DNA of 23,000 nt from a virus. The DNA is taken from positions 1 to 23,000 of IMG/VR virus record IMGVR_UViG_3300048023_000067. One strand, written 5' to 3'. Every line of letters starts with the position of its first letter. The stretch's first letter is position 1. Below, one piece after another: positions 1 to 7,000 of this stretch. The notes under the pieces were generated by a model, which was not told the DNA's origin, made no database searches, and saw only the letters and a list, made by a program, of their open reading frames with translations. The position numbers and the translations under genes were made by a program.

Positions 1-35
1 TCTGCGGTTAGTAATATATATATTATAGGAAATTA
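1..35. promoter_or_regulatory. AT-rich leader with 14-bp perfect palindrome
   Basis: Positions 12-25 form a perfect palindrome of alternating A and T (TAATATATATATTA), followed by an AGGA ribosome-binding site at 27-30, five bases before the ATG at 36. The stretch could be part of a promoter or operator, since it sits ahead of the packaging and head genes. The window edge cuts it off, no convincing -35 element can be seen, and alternating AT runs arise easily by chance in AT-rich DNA. Confidence 0.25.
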
Positions 36-230
36 ATGGATCCACCCATGGATGAAGATCTAAAAGATTTAATTGCAATGGTGTTTTATGACGATGGCAC
101 AAAGAGTGTGTTTATAAACATCACAGGCTTTCGTAATTCTATACACGGCAGAGATGTGTCCGAGCATATATGCAATCAATTAAATATAGACTTAATGGAT
201 CTATACGGTGATCAGCCAACAGTACACTAA
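36..230 (+). CDS. Hypothetical acidic 64-aa protein upstream of terminase
   Basis: I do not recognise this protein. It is 64 residues, acidic at the N-terminus (MDPPMDEDLKD), with a short mixed alpha/beta-looking middle and no membrane segment or known motif. The ATG at 36 is preferred because AGGA at 27-30 is correctly spaced; an in-frame ATG at 48 is the alternative. The stop codon overlaps the terminase ATG by one base (TAATG), so the two are probably translationally coupled. Position suggests a role near packaging. A small terminase subunit would normally lie here, but those are usually well over 100 residues with a helix-turn-helix, which is not evident. Function unassigned. Confidence 0.75.
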   Translation: MDPPMDEDLKDLIAMVFYDDGTKSVFINITGFRNSIHGRDVSEHICNQLNIDLMDLYGDQPTVH

Positions 231-1510
231 TGCAAATAACAATTCCGTACAGCCCACGAGAGCTGCAACAAGAAATACATACAGAGTTAAGTAAACACAG
301 ATGGGCGGTACTCTCAATTCACAGACGTGCTGGTAAATCTGTTTTATGCATAAATGAATTAATTAAACGAGCTTTAACTAACGATATGTGGAACCCCAGG
401 TACGCATACATCGGCCCGACATACAAACAAACAAAGGCAATTATATTTGACTATTTAAAATTTTATGCCGGTGTCATACCTGGAACCAAATTTAACGAAC
501 AAGAACTAAGCTGCACGTTTGCAAACGGTGCTAAGATTGTATTGCTTGGTTCTGAAAACCCAGACAGTTTAAGGGGTAGTTACTTTGATGGTATCATCTG
601 TGATGAGTACGCACAAATTAATCCACGATTGTTTCCTGAAGTTATCAGACCAGCTCTATCAGATAGAAAAGGTTTTTGTTACTTCGTTGGCACACCCCAA
701 GGAATGTCAAATGATTTCTATGCTAAGTACCAACACGGACTAAAAGATAAAACGTGGTACACAAAAATAGCAAAAGCATCTGAAACAAACATTGTTGATG
801 AAGATGAATTAGAAGCAGCTCTTGAGCTGATGGGTAAGAATAAATACAGACAAGAGTTTGAATGTGACTGGGTAGCAGCATTAGAAGGTGCTATCTATGG
901 TGACGTTATTGAAAAGATAGAAGATCGAAAACAAGTTGGCCGTATACCTTATGATCCAACCTACCAGGTCAGCACAGCATGGGATATTGGCATATCAGAT
1001 AAAACAGTCATTATATTTTTTCAACAAGTAGGCAAAGCCATACACGTTATTGATTATTATGAAAGTAGCAATGAAGGACTGCCCCACTATATTAATTTAA
1101 TTAAAAGCAAAGATTACGTTTACAACAACCATTACGGCCCACACGATTTAGAACAACGTGAGTTTACAAATGGTAAATCAAGACGTGAGATTGCATACGA
1201 GCTAGGCTTACGATTTAAAATTGTACCAAAACTCAGCATAGAAGATGGAATACACTATACACAACTGCTGCTTAACCGTTGTTGGATAGATGTCGATAAC
1301 TGTAAGAAACTGATAGATGCCTTGAGGAACTATCACCGCAAGTTCAATGACACCTTGCAAACTTTTAATTCTAAACCCGTACATGATTGGTCAAGTCATG
1401 CAGCAGATAGCATGAGAGTTTTAGCTGTAGGTTTAGAAGAATTACGAGATGACAATCAGATTAAACAACAAACAGCTGACAACAGCTACAACCCATTAGG
1501 AATACAATGA
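230..1510 (+). CDS. terL: Terminase large subunit
   Basis: This is the DNA-packaging motor: an N-terminal ATPase that pumps DNA through the portal and a C-terminal RNase H-fold nuclease that cuts the concatemer. The Walker A motif is HRRAGKS at residues 31-37. The Walker B motif is DGIICDEYA at 120-128 (Asp125, Glu126), and the coupling motif is GTPQG at 154-158. The nuclease starts with WDIG around Asp252, with a further Asp257, and ends with HDWSSHAAD at 385-393, whose last Asp is the expected C-terminal metal ligand. The length of 426 aa is short for a large terminase but the essential motifs are present. The start overlaps the previous stop by one base, and the end overlaps the next ATG by four (ATGA). 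Its position just before the portal differs from T7, where it follows the fibre genes. Confidence 0.96.
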   Translation: MQITIPYSPRELQQEIHTELSKHRWAVLSIHRRAGKSVLCINELIKRALTNDMWNPRYAYIGPTYKQTKAIIFDYLKFYAGVIPGTKFNEQELSCTFANGAKIVLLGSENPDSLRGSYFDGIICDEYAQINPRLFPEVIRPALSDRKGFCYFVGTPQGMSNDFYAKYQHGLKDKTWYTKIAKASETNIVDEDELEAALELMGKNKYRQEFECDWVAALEGAIYGDVIEKIEDRKQVGRIPYDPTYQVSTAWDIGISDKTVIIFFQQVGKAIHVIDYYESSNEGLPHYINLIKSKDYVYNNHYGPHDLEQREFTNGKSRREIAYELGLRFKIVPKLSIEDGIHYTQLLLNRCWIDVDNCKKLIDALRNYHRKFNDTLQTFNSKPVHDWSSHAADSMRVLAVGLEELRDDNQIKQQTADNSYNPLGIQ

Positions 1511-1704
1511 GTATATTTAAAGCACCAAAAATGCCACCTCCACCAAAACCTAGAGTTATGCTGACACCATCGGGATCGATGGCAAAAGAAGATCCAAAGG
1601 TACAGGAAAAAAGAAGGCGTGGCAAAAAAGCAACCATACTGACATCAAACAGTGGATTAACAAACACCGATGATGATTCATACAAACCATCACTACTAGG
1701 ATAA
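1507..1704 (+). CDS. Small basic protein with C-terminal KPSLLG tail
   Basis: A 65-residue protein with three visible parts: a proline-rich N-terminus (PKMPPPPKPR), a basic cluster followed by a Thr/Ser stretch (KRRRGKKATILTS), and an acidic linker leading to the C-terminal tail YKPSLLG. The Arg/Lys-rich, ATILTS and terminal LLG pattern is familiar from tiny proteins between terminase and portal in many podophages, whose function I do not know. It overlaps the terminase stop by four bases, so it is likely translated by coupling. It shares its tail and general layout with the 1860-2063 protein and its last residues with the 1709-1849 protein. The identity as a gene is fairly secure; a role at the portal or packaging vertex is inference from position. 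Confidence 0.8.
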   Translation: MSIFKAPKMPPPPKPRVMLTPSGSMAKEDPKVQEKRRRGKKATILTSNSGLTNTDDDSYKPSLLG

Positions 1705-1708
1705 CATT

Positions 1709-1849
1709 ATGTCATTATACGAAAACATTAATAAACGTAAAAAAGCTGGTACATCCAGGTCAAAATCAAAATCAACTATTTCTGCAAAATCTTATGCCAA
1801 CATGAAGGCTGGGTTTCCAAAGAAAAAAAAGAAAACACTATTAGGATAA
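1709..1849 (+). CDS. Tiny basic 46-aa protein ending KKTLLG
   Basis: This short reading frame encodes 46 residues and starts with MSLYENINKRKK. It is very rich in Lys, Arg and Ser, contains YANMKAGFPKKKK near the end, and finishes with KKTLLG. It lies exactly between two other small genes, four bases after the first one stops and ten bases before the third starts, and GGA in the preceding gene's last codons can serve as a weak ribosome-binding site. The common ending with its two neighbours, intact reading frame and tight spacing argue that it is real. The high positive charge suggests binding to DNA or an acidic protein surface, but no function is known to me. Confidence 0.75.
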   Translation: MSLYENINKRKKAGTSRSKSKSTISAKSYANMKAGFPKKKKKTLLG

Positions 1850-1859
1850 GGAGAACACT

Positions 1860-2063
1860 ATGAGTGGAATAATCGGAGGTCGTAGGCCAAAAGTCGAAAT
1901 GACTAAAACAAAAGATTTGCAAACGACCAAAACACAAGACATAGCACAAGATGTCCAGGCTGCTAAGAAAAAGAAAAAGCCAGGACAATCTTCATTGATT
2001 GAAACAACATCAATGGGCTTAGGTGGTGATGCACCAACTTACAAGCCAACCCTATTAAGCTAA
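1860..2063 (+). CDS. Small Lys-rich protein with C-terminal YKPTLLS tail
   Basis: A 67-residue protein beginning MSGIIGGRRPKVE, with a polar Thr/Lys/Gln middle, a run of five lysines (KKKKKPG), a hydrophobic/Thr patch (SSLIETTSMGL), an acidic-glycine linker and the tail YKPTLLS. The order of basic cluster, Thr/Ser-rich patch, GL, acidic linker and YKP-S/T-LL tail matches the 65-aa protein at 1507-1704, so the two look like diverged paralogs. A strong ribosome-binding site (AAGGAGA) lies upstream. The identical 15 bases AAGGAGAACACTATG recur at the start of the gene at 3672. The portal gene begins two bases after its stop codon. Function unknown; a partner of the portal or packaging complex is a guess from location. 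Confidence 0.82.
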   Translation: MSGIIGGRRPKVEMTKTKDLQTTKTQDIAQDVQAAKKKKKPGQSSLIETTSMGLGGDAPTYKPTLLS

Positions 2064-2064
2064 T

Positions 2065-3660
2065 ATGAAAAACAAAAACGCAGAAATGCTAGTAGACCGT
2101 TTTGCTACGTTAAGAACAAATCGGTCAACATGGGAAAGTCATTGGCAAGAAATAGCTGATTACATGCTGCCTCGTAAAGCTGACATTACTACACAACGTA
2201 CTCGTGGTGATAAAAGAACTGAGGTTATCTTTGATGGTACGGCTATTCATGCATTAGAACTATTAAGTTCAAGTTTACATGGCATGCTGACTAACGCAGC
2301 TTCACCTTGGTTTACACTTGCATTTAAAAATCCATTGTTATCTGAAAACGATGAAGCTCAAGAATGGTTAGACTCCGTAACGCAAGATATGTACGTTGCA
2401 TTTAACAGATCTAACTTTCAGCAAGAAATACAGGAACTGTATCAAGATCTAATCTCTTTTGGCACATCTGCCATGTTTGTTTCCCCTGATGAAAAAAACC
2501 TAGTACGTTTCAATACGAGACACGTTAAAGAAATATTTATTGCCGAAAATGAAAGAGGACAAGTTGATACAGTCTTTAGACATTTTACATTAAGTGCCAG
2601 GGCTGCTGTTAATTTATTTGGTGAAAAAAATGTAGGTGTAGGCATATTAAATAAATTTAAAAAAGATGTTGATGCAGATGTAAGCATACTGCACGCAGTC
2701 ATGCCACGAGACACATACAACGAAAAGAAAAAAGATACACAGAACATGCCATTTAAGTCATGTTATGTAGATCCTGATGATGTTCACATGATCAGTGAAA
2801 GTGGTTTCAATGAGTTTCCATACGTTGTTCCACGTTATTTAAAAGCTAGTTATGAAATTTATGGAAGATCACCTTCTATGAATGCATTGCCTGACGTAAA
2901 GATGTTGAATAAAATGTCTGAGGTAACAATCAAAGCTGCACAGAAACAAATAGATCCTCCCCTTATGGTTCCTGATGACGGTTTTATGTTACCAGTCAGG
3001 ACAGTGCCAGGTGGTTTAAACTTCTACCGTTCAGGTTCACGAGATCGTATTGAGCCATTACAAATTGGAGCAAACAATCCTGTGACTGTTAACATGATCC
3101 AGGACAGACAACTTGCAATACAAAAAACATTTTATGTCGATCAGTTGCTAACATCACAAGGTGGCAACATGACGGCAACAGAAGTGTTGCAACGTAATGA
3201 AGAAAAAATGAGATTACTAGGCCCAGTCCTAGGTCGATTGCAATCAGAACTATTACAGCCGTTGATTGAACGGGTGTACAATATCTTAGAACGACAAAAC
3301 ATATTCAGACCAGCACCTGAAATATTAGCAGAACAAAATGTTGAGATTGAATATGTAAGTCCACTAGCCAAAGCACAAAAATCAAGTGATCTTAATTCCG
3401 TCATGCGTGGGATTGAAATCTTTGGAGCTATGTCACAATTTGCTCCAGTGCTTGATTATTTGGACTCTGACGGTTTGGCTAAGTATGTGCAAAGTGTTCT
3501 AGGACTACCAGCTAAGATTATGAAATCTGATGCTGAAGTACAACAAGTCAGACAAGAACGGCAACAAGCCGAACAACAAGCAGCAGAACAACAAGAGTTG
3601 ATGCAACAAGCACAAGCAGCGGGTGCAGCAGCTCCTATGGTGAAAGCTGTCAATAACTAA
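2065..3660 (+). CDS. Portal (head-tail connector) protein
   Basis: The dodecameric ring at the head vertex through which DNA is packaged and ejected, and onto which the tail tube is built. The protein matches the T7 gp8 type head-to-tail connector family in overall pattern. The N-terminal region has WESHWQEIADYMLP and the typical FDGTAIHALELLSSSLHGML segment followed by PWFTL. The central wing/stem region includes the P-PLMVPDDGF and YRSGSRDRIEPL elements. A late segment has the TATEVLQRNEEKMRLLGPV helix common to this family. Length of 531 aa is normal for it. The C-terminal 45 residues are Gln/Ala-rich (repeated QQAEQQAAEQQ), probably a flexible or coiled tail. It begins two bases after the preceding stop and is probably read by coupling. 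Confidence 0.94.
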   Translation: MKNKNAEMLVDRFATLRTNRSTWESHWQEIADYMLPRKADITTQRTRGDKRTEVIFDGTAIHALELLSSSLHGMLTNAASPWFTLAFKNPLLSENDEAQEWLDSVTQDMYVAFNRSNFQQEIQELYQDLISFGTSAMFVSPDEKNLVRFNTRHVKEIFIAENERGQVDTVFRHFTLSARAAVNLFGEKNVGVGILNKFKKDVDADVSILHAVMPRDTYNEKKKDTQNMPFKSCYVDPDDVHMISESGFNEFPYVVPRYLKASYEIYGRSPSMNALPDVKMLNKMSEVTIKAAQKQIDPPLMVPDDGFMLPVRTVPGGLNFYRSGSRDRIEPLQIGANNPVTVNMIQDRQLAIQKTFYVDQLLTSQGGNMTATEVLQRNEEKMRLLGPVLGRLQSELLQPLIERVYNILERQNIFRPAPEILAEQNVEIEYVSPLAKAQKSSDLNSVMRGIEIFGAMSQFAPVLDYLDSDGLAKYVQSVLGLPAKIMKSDAEVQQVRQERQQAEQQAAEQQELMQQAQAAGAAAPMVKAVNN

Positions 3661-3671
3661 AGGAGAACACT

Positions 3672-3914
3672 ATGGCTGATGAGCAACAAAATCAGAACCA
3701 AGAACAAAACCAAGAACAACTAAAAGAATTAATTACAAACTACAAACTTACATTTGAAAGTGAAGCTGGAGCAAAAGTTTTAGAAGATTTACAAAAACGA
3801 TGCCATTTGTTTTCAACAACTAATGTAAAGAATGATTCACATGAGTCAGCTTTTATGGAAGGCCAACGTGCCGTCATATTGTTTGTCATTAATATTTTAA
3901 AAAGGAAAATTTAA
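3672..3914 (+). CDS. Bbp19-like small phage protein
   Basis: An 80-residue protein with a low-complexity Gln/Asn/Glu N-terminus (about residues 4-18) and a compact second half. That half carries FESEAGAKVLEDLQKRC, then AFMEGQRAVILFVINILK near the C-terminus. The two conserved elements, a 'G-x-x-VLxDL' helix and 'EGQRxVxLxI', match the Bbp19-like phage domain family as I remember it. Members sit next to portal and scaffold genes in podophages and have no established role known to me. The start is set by AAGGAGA five bases upstream. The stop codon overlaps the next ATG by one base. Confidence 0.78.
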   Translation: MADEQQNQNQEQNQEQLKELITNYKLTFESEAGAKVLEDLQKRCHLFSTTNVKNDSHESAFMEGQRAVILFVINILKRKI

Positions 3915-4021
3915 TGGAAGAATTAAAACAATATTTTTTACTATGGTGGAACGCAGATAAGAAAATAAAAATTATCTCAGCTGCTGTCGTATTAATTTTA
4001 ATTTATTTAATAATAACATAA
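3914..4021 (+). CDS. Tiny single-span membrane protein (35 aa)
   Basis: A 35-residue reading frame: a short amphipathic N-terminus (MEELKQYFLLWWNADKK) followed by an uninterrupted hydrophobic helix from about residue 20 to the end (IISAAVVLILIYLIIT). It starts on the TAATG overlap with the preceding gene, with AAGGAAA close upstream, and stops ten bases before the scaffold gene, so it fills the gap exactly. A single C-terminal transmembrane segment with a charged, Trp-containing N-terminus would be consistent with a tail-anchored phage membrane peptide. No catalytic or holin-specific motif is seen. The gene is supported by context and composition only. Confidence 0.65.
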   Translation: MEELKQYFLLWWNADKKIKIISAAVVLILIYLIIT

Positions 4022-4031
4022 GGAGACAACT

Positions 4032-4859
4032 ATGTCAGAAGATCAGGTAACGGCTGTCGAAGAACAAAGCCAACCGTCTGAGTCAACTGCAACAGAAGCT
4101 CCAGTAGCAGAAGCTAGCTGGAGAGACAGTTTACCAGAGGAACTAAAAACAAATGCATCACTAGAAAAGTTTAGTGACGTATCAACATTAGCAAAAAGCT
4201 ACATCAATGCTGAGTCAATGATTGGCAAAGACAAGATGGTAGTGCCAGGAGCTAATACAACTGAAGAAGAATGGAGTGACATCTACAATAAATTAGGTAG
4301 GCCGTCAGATCCGAATGGTTATGAACTAAAAGCAGAACTTGCTGAAGGTGAACAAATTGATGAACAATTGATGAGTAGTTTTAAAGAAACAGCTCACAAG
4401 CATGGATTGTCACCAGCACAAGCACAAGGACTGCTTGATTATTATAATAGCATATCAAGTCAATCAATGGTTGATTTAGAAAACAATGCTGTACTAGCAC
4501 AAGAACAAAGCCAAAGAGAATTGCGTGAAGAATGGGGCCGAAGTTACGAAGAAAATCTTAACAAAGCATCCAATGTTGGAAAACAATTTTTTGGTGAAGA
4601 TGTGTTTGGTTTGCAAATGGCAGATGGATCAAAGCTCGGAGATAATCCAGCATTAATTAAAGGTCTATCAAAAATGGCAAGCATAGTATCAGAAGATGTA
4701 TTTGCTGGAGACAAAACAGCTGCATCGTCTAGTGCAAACATGCAACAACAGATAAACGATTTAACTGCACCTAATGGTCCGTACTGGAACAAGATGGATC
4801 CTCAACACGAGGCAACGGTGCAAAAAGTTTTAGCATTGAGAGAAATAGTCTCAGGCTAA
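4032..4859 (+). CDS. Capsid assembly scaffolding protein
   Basis: Scaffold that directs coat subunits into a procapsid and is absent from the finished head. The 275-aa sequence is acidic with a disordered Ser/Thr/Glu/Gln-rich N-terminus. A conserved-looking segment WRDSLPEELKTNASLEKFSD at about residues 30-49 is followed by LAKSYINAESMIGKDKMVVPG. A helical middle with GLSPAQAQGLLDYYN comes next, and the C-terminus is helical. The WRDSLPE-L and K-VS-LAKSYI-AE-MIG pattern is characteristic of the podophage (T7 gp9-like) scaffolds. It lies between portal and major capsid gene as expected. AAGGAGA lies upstream at good spacing. Confidence 0.88.
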   Translation: MSEDQVTAVEEQSQPSESTATEAPVAEASWRDSLPEELKTNASLEKFSDVSTLAKSYINAESMIGKDKMVVPGANTTEEEWSDIYNKLGRPSDPNGYELKAELAEGEQIDEQLMSSFKETAHKHGLSPAQAQGLLDYYNSISSQSMVDLENNAVLAQEQSQRELREEWGRSYEENLNKASNVGKQFFGEDVFGLQMADGSKLGDNPALIKGLSKMASIVSEDVFAGDKTAASSSANMQQQINDLTAPNGPYWNKMDPQHEATVQKVLALREIVSG

Positions 4860-4998
4860 CCACTATTTAGAACAACTGGTTTACCAGCTCTAAAAGACAA
4901 TAGGACAGACTATCACCTACCAGGTGTTAAATGTAAGACAACCCTACGGGATAATTGGCTGACAATAAAACTTTAACTTAACAACAAGGAGACATTTT
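4860..4998 (+). other. Non-coding leader of the capsid gene with two small hairpins
   Basis: This 139-base gap, one of the longest in the window, precedes the gene likely to be most highly expressed. It contains two short inverted repeats: CTGGT/ACCAG at 4876-4887 with a two-base centre, and CACCT/AGGTG at 4914-4926 with a three-base loop. Neither is followed by a T-run, so they are not convincing terminators. The distal part (4951-4990) is AT-rich and ends in the AAGGAGA ribosome-binding site. A promoter or RNA-processing site driving the capsid gene is plausible, but no recognisable promoter could be fixed, and no open reading frame of note is present. Confidence 0.4.
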
Positions 4999-5871
4999 AT
5001 GTCAACACAAATAACCACAGCCTTCGTAGAACAGTATAGTTCTAACGTGGCTATGTTAGCTCAACAAATGGGAAGCCGTTTGAGAGCTGCTGTGGATGTT
5101 GAAACTGTGACGGGCAAAAATTCGTTCTACGATCAGGTCGGAATTACTGCGGCCCAACAAAGAACGTCAAGACATGCAGATACGCCACAAATTGACACTC
5201 CGCACTCAAGACGTAGATTAAGTTTGTCCGATTACGAATGGGCCGATTTAATTGACGATCAAGACAAAGTAAGAATGTTAATTGATCCAACTTCTTCTTA
5301 TGCAAAAGCTGCTGCTGCTGCAATGGGAAGATCAATGGATGATGTTATCATTTCTGCTTTACAAGGATCAGCACAAGCTGGTGTTGCTGGTGCAACTTCT
5401 GTTGCATTACCAACTGCTAGTAAGTTTGCAACAGTAGACCAGTCTGACGGACTAACAATTACAAAAATGATTGCAGCTAAAAAGTTCTTTGATCTGAACG
5501 ATGTAGATCCTTCAATCCCTAGATACATTGTATGTGGGGCAACTCAGATTGCTGACTTACTTGGTACTACTCAAGTAACATCAAGTGATTTTAACACAGT
5601 CAAAGCTCTTGCAGCTGGTGACGTTGATACTTTTATGGGTTTCAAATTCATCTTGTCTAATAGATTAAACTTTGACGCAACACATACGGATGACCGTCTA
5701 GTATTTGCATTTACACAAGATGCTATCAAACTTGGCGTTGGCAAAGACATCACTGCTAAAATTGATGTTCGACCTGACAAAAGTTATGCAACTCAAGTGT
5801 ACACATGCATGAGTATTGGTGCGGTAAGAATGGAAGAAAATAAAGTATTCCAAATTCCGTGTGATGAATAA
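4999..5871 (+). CDS. Major capsid protein
   Basis: The HK97-fold coat protein forming the icosahedral head. At 290 aa it is of normal size for this podophage coat group. The N-terminus (TTAFVEQYSSNVAMLAQQ) is typical, followed by a VGITAAQQR segment, a Ser/Arg-rich loop near residues 70-76 (SRRRLSLSDY), and DPTSSYAKAAAAAMGRSMDD. The GATQIADLLGTTQVTSSDFN and MGFKFILSNRL elements are the usual A-domain/P-domain hallmarks in this coat group. The C-terminus CMSIGAVRMEENKVFQI is also characteristic. It sits after the scaffold and ends with tandem in-frame stops (TAA TAG), consistent with strong expression. No frameshift extension (T7 10A/10B style) is evident. Confidence 0.93.
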   Translation: MSTQITTAFVEQYSSNVAMLAQQMGSRLRAAVDVETVTGKNSFYDQVGITAAQQRTSRHADTPQIDTPHSRRRLSLSDYEWADLIDDQDKVRMLIDPTSSYAKAAAAAMGRSMDDVIISALQGSAQAGVAGATSVALPTASKFATVDQSDGLTITKMIAAKKFFDLNDVDPSIPRYIVCGATQIADLLGTTQVTSSDFNTVKALAAGDVDTFMGFKFILSNRLNFDATHTDDRLVFAFTQDAIKLGVGKDITAKIDVRPDKSYATQVYTCMSIGAVRMEENKVFQIPCDE

Positions 5872-5888
5872 TAGATAGGAGATAAATT

Positions 5889-6368
5889 ATGGGTACTAAA
5901 AACTCAGACTTAGTGGCTAATTTTGAAGCTGCTCCTCAGGTTGCAAATGATGCTGGATTATTACACGGAGTTGTCCGTGTAGCACAAGGCACTATTGCAC
6001 TTGCTGCTGGTGACAGTGATAACGATGATGTCGTTATGCTTGCACCAATACCAAGTAATGCTGTTGTATCTCAACTATTTATTGGTTCAGATACGTTCGG
6101 TGGATCGTGTACTTTCAATGTTGGAATCTACACATCTGCTGGAGTAGTTAAAGACGAAGATGTATTTGCAACGGCTGTTGCAGATGCTGCTGCTATGGCA
6201 GACGTTCGTTTTGAAGCTGCTGACATCAACACTGCTGGTCAGAAGATGTATGAGCTTGCTGGAGACTCAAGTGATCCAGGTGGATATTACTATGTAGCCG
6301 CTACAATGGCTGCTGCTGGTGGTACTGCTGGTGATATGAGCTTCAACATTCACTACGTTGTAAACTAA
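5889..6368 (+). CDS. Probable head decoration protein
   Basis: A 159-residue Ala/Gly/Asp-rich, beta-type protein with no membrane segment or cysteine-rich motif apart from one cysteine. The sequence alternates short strands (VVRVAQGTIALAAGD, VVMLAPIPSNAVVSQLFIG, TFNVGIYTSAG) and ends in FNIHYVVN. Similar proteins lie directly after the coat gene in many marine podophages and are usually called structural or head proteins. I infer that it decorates the outer capsid surface, but nothing in the sequence proves it. Upstream AGGAGA defines the start, and the next element is a strong hairpin. Confidence 0.75.
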   Translation: MGTKNSDLVANFEAAPQVANDAGLLHGVVRVAQGTIALAAGDSDNDDVVMLAPIPSNAVVSQLFIGSDTFGGSCTFNVGIYTSAGVVKDEDVFATAVADAAAMADVRFEAADINTAGQKMYELAGDSSDPGGYYYVAATMAAAGGTAGDMSFNIHYVVN

Positions 6369-6385
6369 GCACTAAGCAAAAAACT

Positions 6386-6414
6386 ATGGGGGTAGTCGAT
6401 ATGGCTACCCTCAT
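6386..6414 (+). terminator. Ten-bp hairpin after capsid/decoration genes
   Basis: ATGGGGGTAG at 6386-6395 pairs with CTACCCTCAT at 6405-6414: ten base pairs with one G-T wobble and a nine-base loop. This is the strongest stem in any intergenic region here. It lies between the head genes and the tail genes. There is no T-run after the stem on the + strand; instead a six-A tract precedes it, which would read as a T-tract on the - strand. It may therefore be a weak, leaky + strand terminator, an RNA-stabilising 3' end for the abundant capsid message, or a - strand terminator. Confidence 0.6.
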
Positions 6415-6433
6415 ACATTAAGAGATATTTTAT

Positions 6434-7000
6434 ATGAGTTCACAAGTCGATATTTGTAATGGAGCATTAAACCAATTAGGGGCTTCAACAATTATAAGTC
6501 TGTCAGATGACAGCAAAAATGCACGAATGTTAAATCAACGATACGACATGGTAAGAGATCGTGTGTTTCGTGAACATCCGTGGAATTGTTTATTAAAACG
6601 AGTCAGTATTGCAGCTGACGCAACAGCACCAACGTATGAGTATTCGTATGCTTATACATTGCCAGCTGATTGTCTAAGAGTGCTACAAACATTTGAAATG
6701 AGAGATGATGTCGATTTTAAAGTAGAAGGAAGAAAAATTTTAACAGATGCCACAACAATGAAAATTTTATATGTGGCAAAAATTACTGACACCACACAAT
6801 ACGATACAAGTTTAGTAGAGACATTAACAGCTGCACTTGCAGCTGATATTGCATACGGCATAACTGGATCAACAACAATGATTCAGATTATGGAAGAACG
6901 ATACAAAGAGAAATTAAAAGATGCACGATTTGCAGATGCTACCGAAGGTATGCCAGATGAAATTGATGCAGACTTTCCATTTATTGCATCGAGGTTTTAA
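6434..7000 (+). CDS. Tail tubular protein A (gp11-like adaptor)
   Basis: The 188-aa gatekeeper/adaptor ring that binds below the portal and closes the head. The N-terminus carries ICNGALNQLGASTIISLSDD and a downstream element MVRDRVFREHPWNCLLKR. Then comes a long stretch with YEYSYAYTLPADCLRVL, and a C-terminal helical region including the pattern ALAADIAYGITGS. This set (D-CN-AL-LGA, R-HPWN-A-KR, Y-Y-LP-DCLRVL) is that of T7 gp11-type tail tubular A proteins. The stop codon overlaps the next ATG by one base, as is usual for the A/B pair. Confidence 0.93.
   Translation: MSSQVDICNGALNQLGASTIISLSDDSKNARMLNQRYDMVRDRVFREHPWNCLLKRVSIAADATAPTYEYSYAYTLPADCLRVLQTFEMRDDVDFKVEGRKILTDATTMKILYVAKITDTTQYDTSLVETLTAALAADIAYGITGSTTMIQIMEERYKEKLKDARFADATEGMPDEIDADFPFIASRF

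Noticed and set aside
2442-2747. 101-residue open frame on the - strand in the portal gene
   Set aside because: Antisense to the portal; Ser/Phe-rich shadow composition.
3219-3236. CTAGG...CCTAG inverted repeat in the portal gene
   Set aside because: Lies in the middle of a conserved coding segment, only five pairs, no T-run; likely codon chance.
4999-5888. Programmed frameshift producing a longer coat protein, as in T7 10A/10B
   Set aside because: No slippery run near the end, tandem in-frame stops (TAA TAG), and the next gene has its own ribosome-binding site.
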